64,000 nt of DNA from positions 806,001-870,000 of the forward strand of contig NZ_CP018477.1 in the NCBI RefSeq assembly GCF_002277955.1. The letters run 5' to 3'. The stretch comes from Thermogutta terrifontis (GTDB taxonomy: Bacteria; Planctomycetota; Planctomycetia; Pirellulales; Thermoguttaceae). Position numbers and translations under genes: made by a program. The notes under the pieces were generated by a model. It worked only from the letters and a program-made list of their open reading frames with translations, searched no databases and was not told the DNA's origin. Positions 58,251 through 64,000 of the stretch are shown one piece after another; position 1 is the stretch's first letter, and each line of letters starts with the position of its first letter.

Positions 58251-59573
58251 CTAATTTTCGTTGTCCGCGGAGTACGCCAGTTGGCCGTCGATCCACACGG
58301 CCCGAACGGTCGCCTGGGGAGCGAGCACGGCTTCCACAGGGTCTCTTTCGTCGATCCGATCCTCCAATTTCACGACCGTGATTTGGGCGGAAGCCCCGTC
58401 GCGCAGATATCCCCACCCTTGCCATCCCAGCACCTTTGCTGGTTGAGATGTTGCCATGGCAAGGACTTGCCCAGCAGGCAAGTGGGGAAAGAGCTCGCGT
58501 ACAGTTTGCAGCTCCCGCAAGATACTCAGGTCCGGATTGGTCGCGCGACTGTCCGTCCCGAGAATCACGGGAATCCCGGCCGCGAGGTATTCGTCGAGGG
58601 GATACCCCGCATGGCCGAAGCGGCGGTAGGTTCGCGGACAGAACACCACCGCAACCCGCCGGGCCGATCGCTGGAGCAAACTCCGCTCAAGCGATGTCAG
58701 ATGATTCCCGTGGACGATGAGAAGGGGAGAACTCTCGGAAAGGATGGCGATATACTCGGCCCAACTCGTACCGCTTCCGAAAAGAGACCGGGTATTGATC
58801 CCCAGATCAGCGAACATCTTATGAAATGGGCCCGTCTGATGTTGGAGAAGCTCTTGTTCTTCTGCGGTCTCTGCAAGGTGGATGGCCACTGGAAGAGCCC
58901 GAGCGTTGGCGTATGAAACGAGTTGCCGCAACACGGTAGGCGGGACGGTGTATGGCGCATGGGGACTGATTCCCGCATCCAGTCCCAGCAGCGTACATGC
59001 CCAGCGATGCAGATCGAGTCGGGAAATGAGTTCCCCTACCGTATCTTCTCGCACGGCGATGCATTCCAGGAGGCTGAGCACGCGCGGACGTGGCCCTGAA
59101 GGCAAGCGTCGGTCGGGGAGGAATGTTTCCACCCACCACGCAGGCCAGCCAGGCTGCGCGATATCAACAATCCCGCACGCACCGCCTGCCACGCATTCTT
59201 CGATTCCACGGGAGATGGCCTCCGCCGGACGATAGTCTGCCGATCGACGGAACGCGACAACGGTGGGAATCCATTCCCACAGGGATTGCCCTTCTTTAAA
59301 ACCTCTGTTCCAGCCGCTCAGCTCCAGATGGGTGTGGGCATTGATCAGTCCGGGTAGGATCGCGCAGCCGGGATAGGTGTGCTCTTCGACGACGATGTCG
59401 GCATGTTCCGGCAGGCTGGCCCGCAATTTGTCCACCACACGAGCAGAAGAGGAATCCTCTCCCACGGCCAGCACGCGGTCCCGGTACAACAGGACACTGC
59501 CAAACCGGCGAGGCGATTCTCCGGGAGAAATGACCCAGTCAGCGGATAGTCGATAAAGTCGGAACTCGAGCAT
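58251..59573 (-). CDS. Amidohydrolase (deaminase-like, possibly aminofutalosine or adenosine-type)
   Basis: About 440 residues of the metal-dependent amidohydrolase superfamily: metal site LPGLINAHTHLELSG, DAGISPHAPYTVP, VAIHLAETAEE, LIVHGNHLT, and the catalytic Asp in ILGTDSRATNPDLS. The HLAETxEE and GTDSxATN patterns resemble MtaD/SAH deaminase and aminodeoxyfutalosine deaminase. Which substrate is used cannot be told; the latter would fit menaquinone synthesis by the futalosine route. GGAAG lies directly before the ATG at 59573 (GTG at 59576 is possible). It is cytoplasmic. Confidence 0.85.
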   Translation of the reverse strand: MLEFRLYRLSADWVISPGESPRRFGSVLLYRDRVLAVGEDSSSARVVDKLRASLPEHADIVVEEHTYPGCAILPGLINAHTHLELSGWNRGFKEGQSLWEWIPTVVAFRRSADYRPAEAISRGIEECVAGGACGIVDIAQPGWPAWWVETFLPDRRLPSGPRPRVLSLLECIAVREDTVGELISRLDLHRWACTLLGLDAGISPHAPYTVPPTVLRQLVSYANARALPVAIHLAETAEEQELLQHQTGPFHKMFADLGINTRSLFGSGTSWAEYIAILSESSPLLIVHGNHLTSLERSLLQRSARRVAVVFCPRTYRRFGHAGYPLDEYLAAGIPVILGTDSRATNPDLSILRELQTVRELFPHLPAGQVLAMATSQPAKVLGWQGWGYLRDGASAQITVVKLEDRIDERDPVEAVLAPQATVRAVWIDGQLAYSADNEN

Positions 59574-59648
59574 CACTTCCGTGGTGGGAGTCGTGTCGGT
59601 ATTGCCTTAAGGTCCGCAACCTGTTCTGAACGAGTTTCCGGACCGACC

Positions 59649-61943
59649 TCAGTCGGCGTCATGCTCGGGGGTCGGCCGATCTGGCGAGTGCGGGATCATC
59701 CAGGAGACGATCAGTCCGGCGGCGAGAATGCCGGCGGCCACGATCGGCCCATGAAACATCAGTCCGTCCTCCGTCCAACTGGCCAGGGATTCCAGCCAGG
59801 GATGCTGCCGGTAGACCTCGGCCGTGATCGATCCCAGAACCAGCCCCAGGCCATTGTGCATTGCATGGTACACCACACAGGGATAAAGGCTGCCGGTGCG
59901 GAGGGCAAGCATTCCCAGGACCAATCCGGCAACGAATGCCACCACCGACTGCTGCATGAGGGCGTGAGTGAGGGCGAAAAACACGGCGGAGTACACGACG
60001 GCTTCCAGAGGCCGCAAACCGCTCCGAAAGCCGGAGAGCACGAATCCTCGGAAGGCGAGTTCCTCGCACACGGCCGGTACGAGAGCCATCACGAACAGCA
60101 GGGTAGGCCAGTCCGGCACGCTTGTGGAGAGTTGCTTGAGGTACTCCGCGATGGCCGGATCGAGAGGGTACAGCTTTGTCACCCAGAGTTTGAATGTGCT
60201 GAATGCGGGACACAGAGCAACGGCCAGCAATGCGGCACCCAAAACGTGTCGCCAACGTGGCCAGCGAAGGAGCAGTGTCTCGCGCGGCCGGTCCACAAAC
60301 AGTCCCGTCATCACCCCCACCGGCAGGAGGACCACAACCAACTGCGTGATGAGCGCCTGTTGCATGAAACTGAGTGTCAGCGAAGTCCGGGCGAGAGCTT
60401 GTGTCAGCACAAAACGAACCAGCAGAATGCTGACCCCGCACAAAAGTGCCAGTGCCGGGGTTGGGACGGAACGCCGGCGTGTGGCGTATCGCAGCCAGGC
60501 AGTGAGATCAAATCGCTCACTCTCCCGGAAGAGCACTTGTTCTCGATTGAACTGCTGAACAGACCAGCGGAGCATGAGAAGGCATCCGCCCAGAGTGACC
60601 GCGGTCACCGGCGCGACGAAGCGGAGGGCCTCGGCGATTTGCCCTTCGATGAGTGTCTTCAGCAGCAAGACCAGGCCCGCAATCGGAATAAGGGCCGTGC
60701 CCAGGTCCAGCTCAAGGCCTCGCGCCATGGGGAGGCCGACGAGCGGTAACGTCACAAAAAGCAGCGGCATCAGATAGTACTGGCCCTCTTTTGTGCTGCG
60801 TGCAAATGCGGCGATGCCCAACGCCAAGCAACTAAATGCGGCTGAAGTCGGCAACAGGGCCAGTCCCAGCCACAAGACCGAGGACAATGGGGGCGCGGAA
60901 AACTGCGGCAGGTTGCCGAACGCCAGCCACCCTGTCAGCCCCATGCTGACCAGGTTGAGGACCGCGGTCGCCATGCTGAAAACCGTGATGGCCGCCAGCT
61001 TGCCGAGGACGATTTCCTTTCGACTGGCGGGGCTGGAAAGAAGCGTTTCCAGCGTTCCGCGTTCTTTCTCTCCGGCACACAGATCCACGGCGGGGTAGAA
61101 CGAACCGGTAAGAGACCAGATGACCAGCAGGACAGGGAAAATCTTGGCCCAAACGGCAGCCCCCTGAAGCGAGGTCCCCGCCGAGACATCCGCGATTTCG
61201 AGGCGGAAGGGGCGCGCGGCCTCGGGCGGCAATTGGGCGGCCGCCAGGTTGGCGATCATCACCTGGGTACTCCATTGCTCCAGGACGCGCTGCAGTCGAT
61301 TGTAGGCGGTTTGTGATCTTTCCTGCGCGGAAGAGTAATAAATCTGGGGCGACGGAATCGCGGACCGCGCCACAATGACCGGTTGGCCCTTCCCAGGCGG
61401 ACTCTCGCCGGAGTGACTTAATTCGTCGTGGTCTTTTGACCCGGTACTTTCAAAATGAGTGTCTGCCGGATTCCGAATATCCCCAGGGAAATGCGCCGTC
61501 AATTGACGGCGGATCTCTTCCCGAAATCGCGCAAGCTCGCCGGCGAATCCCGGCGGAAAGACCAGGACGGCATCAAAATCCTGCGATGTGATGGCCTCCT
61601 TGGCGAGGGTTTCCCAGCCCTCGGGCGCTCTGGGAAGACCGTGATCCTCGGGTTCCTCGCGGAAAAACGCAAGCTCCAAAAGGCGGGCTTCCGCGGGACT
61701 GGCGAAAAACATTTCACAAAAGCGATTGTTTTCAAACAGCGGTGGATCGAGCGGTTCCCGAGCGCCGATGACCAGAATCCGACTGGGCTTTTCGCCCATG
61801 AACTGGGCAATTTGAAAGAAGCTCAAACCCAGGAGCGGATAGAGGAACACCGGGAGCACCGCCACCATGAAGATCGTCCGGCGATCACGCAACTGATCGC
61901 GGATTTCGCGGGCGAAGATGATGCGAACGTTACGCCACGTCAT
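59649..61943 (-). CDS. ABC-2 permease fused to a CPBP intramembrane protease
   Basis: 764 residues. The N-terminal ~470 residues are an ABC-2/NatB-like permease: an early helix ([20 protein letters not shown]), a long extracytoplasmic domain (~50-250), then five helices including [12 protein letters not shown] and [10 protein letters not shown]-like [12 protein letters not shown]. The C-terminal part is a second membrane domain with CPBP (CAAX-protease/bacteriocin-processing) motifs: the EExxxR in [13 protein letters not shown] (~630), [10 protein letters not shown] and NGLG. It pairs with the ATPase whose gene overlaps by 4 bp. The exporter moves an unknown substrate, and the protease domain may act on it or on a membrane partner. 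Confidence 0.9.
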   Translation of the reverse strand: MTWRNVRIIFAREIRDQLRDRRTIFMVAVLPVFLYPLLGLSFFQIAQFMGEKPSRILVIGAREPLDPPLFENNRFCEMFFASPAEARLLELAFFREEPEDHGLPRAPEGWETLAKEAITSQDFDAVLVFPPGFAGELARFREEIRRQLTAHFPGDIRNPADTHFESTGSKDHDELSHSGESPPGKGQPVIVARSAIPSPQIYYSSAQERSQTAYNRLQRVLEQWSTQVMIANLAAAQLPPEAARPFRLEIADVSAGTSLQGAAVWAKIFPVLLVIWSLTGSFYPAVDLCAGEKERGTLETLLSSPASRKEIVLGKLAAITVFSMATAVLNLVSMGLTGWLAFGNLPQFSAPPLSSVLWLGLALLPTSAAFSCLALGIAAFARSTKEGQYYLMPLLFVTLPLVGLPMARGLELDLGTALIPIAGLVLLLKTLIEGQIAEALRFVAPVTAVTLGGCLLMLRWSVQQFNREQVLFRESERFDLTAWLRYATRRRSVPTPALALLCGVSILLVRFVLTQALARTSLTLSFMQQALITQLVVVLLPVGVMTGLFVDRPRETLLLRWPRWRHVLGAALLAVALCPAFSTFKLWVTKLYPLDPAIAEYLKQLSTSVPDWPTLLFVMALVPAVCEELAFRGFVLSGFRSGLRPLEAVVYSAVFFALTHALMQQSVVAFVAGLVLGMLALRTGSLYPCVVYHAMHNGLGLVLGSITAEVYRQHPWLESLASWTEDGLMFHGPIVAAGILAAGLIVSWMIPHSPDRPTPEHDAD

Positions 61944-62803
61944 GTCGGACGGTTGAGTGCGGGTGATCCTGTGTGAGTGTCGTGTTCAGTTCCCACCGTG
62001 TTGCGATCGCACGGCTCGCGGCGACTTTCTTGATGGGCCACTGTCGGCTGGCCGTTTTCCAGTTCGACCTGGGTGATCAGGCGGAAGAAAAGCTCTTCCA
62101 GATCGTGCTCGCGGTACTCTTCGCGAAGTTCCGGCAATGTCCCCGCCGCCAGAATCTTTCCGCGATAGAGGATGGCGATGCGGTCACAGAGTTTTTCCGC
62201 CTCGCGCATGATATGCGTGGAGAAAATCACGCATTTTCCCTGGTCTCGCAACTCTGCGATGGTTTTGAGCAGCGCTCTTGCCACCAGGACGTCCAATCCG
62301 GCAGTCGGTTCATCGAAAATGAGTACGGGTGGATCGTGAATGAGGGCGCGGGCGACGGACACCTTCTGCTTCATCCCGGTGGACATCTTGGCTCCCAGGA
62401 CATCGCGGATCTCCCACATTCGCAGCCGGTTGAAAAGCTCCTCCATGCGAGCCCGTAACACGTCCCGCGGCAACCCGTAGAGAAGTCCAAAATATTCGAC
62501 CATCTCCCAGGCCGTCATGCGGTCATACACGGCCGTGTTGACAGACATGAACCCGATCGACCGGCGAACCTCATCGGGCTGTGTTAAGCAATCGTAGCCG
62601 TTGACCACGGCCCGGCCGGAGGTCGGCCTCAGCAGCGTGGCGAGGATCCGCAGAGTGGTGGTTTTACCCGCCCCATTGGGGCCTAACAGGCCGAAAACCT
62701 CGCCTGGTCGGGCAACGAAACTGAGCCCTTCCAGGGCCACAATCCGCCCCCGACGGAGGTCCTCATAGTGTTTGGCGAGATTTTCCACCACAACGCTGCA
62801 CAT
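61940..62803 (-). CDS. ABC transporter ATP-binding protein (NatA-like)
   Basis: About 287 residues. Walker [15 protein letters not shown], an ABC signature of the NatA form [15 protein letters not shown] (in place of LSGGQ), Walker [13 protein letters not shown] and the switch His in FSTHIM. The last ~40 residues are variable. It powers the ABC-2/CPBP permease downstream. The ATG at 62803 is preferred to a TTG at 62806. Confidence 0.94.
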   Translation of the reverse strand: MCSVVVENLAKHYEDLRRGRIVALEGLSFVARPGEVFGLLGPNGAGKTTTLRILATLLRPTSGRAVVNGYDCLTQPDEVRRSIGFMSVNTAVYDRMTAWEMVEYFGLLYGLPRDVLRARMEELFNRLRMWEIRDVLGAKMSTGMKQKVSVARALIHDPPVLIFDEPTAGLDVLVARALLKTIAELRDQGKCVIFSTHIMREAEKLCDRIAILYRGKILAAGTLPELREEYREHDLEELFFRLITQVELENGQPTVAHQESRREPCDRNTVGTEHDTHTGSPALNRPT

Positions 62804-63340
62804 CAAAAACGCTCGTTTTCAGCTTGTTAAAATCATCCGGGAATTTGAGGTGCTCTAAGCCGGCACTCGTGCGGCCTTGTAACATAAACCGCTGAATGTT
62901 CGCACATGAAGTCCGTTGGCCACTCTTAAAAGGGGCCATTGGCGGCCCGGCGCAAGCCTGAAGTCGCTGGTCCAGGACTTTTCGCGGTCACTGCCCGCGG
63001 CCGGGGCGACTGGCGCAGGCCCACACCCGATCGGTTGCAACCCATCTGAACTTTTCTTTTCGGCTTCAGAAGATTGTACCACGCGAGAACCCAAGCCAGC
63101 CGGTGAGAATGTCACCCCGCGAAAAACCGTAAGCGGAAAACCGCATTCCGCGGCCGCCCGACAGACATCGCTGTTACGACTGATTCAGGCTTCGGAACAG
63201 CACTGTTTTCACGTGACCGGACACAATGGACCACCAAAAGTGGCATTGTCACCGGGAAACCCAATCTGGACAATGCCGGTCGGTGCTGCCCGACGAATGT
63301 GAGCGACGCACGGTCGAGTCGGAGAATTAGGAAAAATAGG
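62804..63340. other. Gene-free divergent region
   Basis: About 537 bp between the ABC-exporter operon and the rightmost gene. The frames at 62855-63115 (minus) and 62916-63302 (plus) overlap each other, have no domain-like sequence and lack ribosome sites. I see no repeat or RNA gene. Confidence 0.5.
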
Positions 63341-64000
63341 ATGAGTCAACCTGTTCGCGTCCTTGCAATATTACTTTTTGTGACTTGCGTTCCGGAGGGA
63401 CTGTCTTTCGCGGTGACGCCGGGCATGGCGTCAGCGGACGACATCGCCGGTGCACAGCCGGACGAGTCGCACAACGGGTATCCCGCGGAGGTGAACCTCC
63501 TGGCGCAGTCGCAAGCGCAGCGGATGAATTCTCTTCGCTCGCCGCTTCGAGTCGCCCGTGCGCAAGAACCAGCCGCCACCGCGCAGCCTGATGCAGGGGG
63601 AGGCACGCCGCCGCTTTCGCCGGTAACGCCTGGAGCCGGGGCGCAGTCACCCGCCGAGCCTTCCGTGCCCGCATTGTCCGCCGAAGACCTTCAGCTTCGG
63701 ATTCAGCGGATTCAGTCTGATCCCAGTCTGGACGAGGCTCTCAAATCCCAGATTGTCGGAATCTATGAGCGCGCCCTCCAGGAACTTGCGGCGGCTGACA
63801 AGGCCAGAGCTCGCGCGGAGCAATTTCGCCAGCAGCGGGAGTCCATTACCCAGGAAATTAAAAAGCTGGAAGCAGAGCTTGCTTCCCTGGAAGCAGCCGC
63901 GGGCACTGTCAATGCGGACGACCTGTCGCTGGAAGACATTCAGAAAGCGGCCCAGGAGGCCGAGGAACGGCTCAATGCGGCGCGGAGTGCCCGTGACTCC
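63341..64000 (+). CDS. Exported coiled-coil N terminus, probably a mechanosensitive-channel protein (3' end outside window)
   Basis: An open frame of 220 codons from ATG to the window edge with no stop. A hydrophobic N terminus (VRVLAILLFVTCVPEG) is followed by an Ala/Pro-rich linker (~40-110) and a strongly helical coiled-coil region: LQLRIQRIQSDPSLDEAL, then AADKARARAEQFRQQ and EIKKLEAELASLEAAA. This N-terminal pattern resembles the periplasmic porin-like domain of MscK/MscM-type channels, but the membrane core is off the edge, so the name is tentative. TAGGAAAAATAGG precedes the ATG; the ribosome site is weak. Confidence 0.68.
   Translation, partial: MSQPVRVLAILLFVTCVPEGLSFAVTPGMASADDIAGAQPDESHNGYPAEVNLLAQSQAQRMNSLRSPLRVARAQEPAATAQPDAGGGTPPLSPVTPGAGAQSPAEPSVPALSAEDLQLRIQRIQSDPSLDEALKSQIVGIYERALQELAAADKARARAEQFRQQRESITQEIKKLEAELASLEAAAGTVNADDLSLEDIQKAAQEAEERLNAARSARDS

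Noticed and set aside
62855-63302. Frames of 86 and 128 residues in the gap before the last gene
   Set aside because: They overlap on opposite strands, lack ribosome sites and have no recognisable sequence features.

Overview
The window is a GC-rich bacterial chromosome segment that reads as a planctomycete. The signs are a Lpg1974/BBP7-type outer-membrane barrel, a DUF1080 protein, a sulfatase, a DUF4838 protein, a serine/threonine kinase with the N-terminal extension common in that phylum, an ABC-2/CPBP fusion and many intergenic repeats. A Pirellulales relative, perhaps Thermogutta-like, is my guess; no marker gene here settles it. Both ends cut through genes: a cdsA 3' end on the left and the 5' end of a probable mechanosensitive-channel gene on the right. 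I saw no rRNA, tRNA, CRISPR array, prophage or classical insertion sequence.

Layout. 1-7.7 kb: cdsA end, then a minus-strand run of sugar-phosphate transferase, ATP-grasp ligase, HAD hydrolase and methyltransferase (likely surface-glycan or glycolipid assembly), preceded by threonine aldolase and RNase R. 8-14 kb: repeat cluster A, a MazG-type pyrophosphohydrolase, a secreted DUF4838 protein, repeat cluster B and an exported thioredoxin-trypsin fusion. 14-21 kb: ClpC, a small TPR membrane protein, rpsO and pnp. 21-28 kb: repeat cluster C, an NtrB/NtrC-like pair, mutL, a sugar-isomerase-like TIM barrel and the outer-membrane barrel. 28-36 kb: Ser/Thr kinase, a secreted beta-helix protein, and a corrinoid methyl-transfer cassette (URO-D-type methyltransferase, a 66-residue unknown, corrinoid protein). 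36-47 kb: SDR, speA, and a five-gene peptide ABC importer whose two permeases carry unusual large insertions. 47-54 kb: sppA, then a sulfate ABC importer operon divergent from a sigma-54 activator; the gap holds three matching 16-bp palindromes and a sigma-54 promoter candidate. 54-64 kb: LRR lipoprotein, DUF1080 protein, sulfatase, amidohydrolase, an ABC-2 exporter whose permease is fused to a CPBP protease, and the cut channel gene.

The general theme is a polysaccharide-degrading lifestyle (secreted beta-helix, DUF4838, DUF1080 and sulfatase proteins) with oligopeptide and sulfate import, stress and RNA housekeeping, and sigma-54 regulation.

The two most interesting non-gene signals are: (1) a composite repeat element with a shared ~80-bp head followed by tandem 92-98-bp units, each built from short hairpins whose arms change in a compensating way around a constant loop (three large copies plus remnants); and (2) the sulfate-operon control region, whose palindromes sit at enhancer distances upstream of a GG-N10-GC promoter, with a sigma-54 activator encoded next door.
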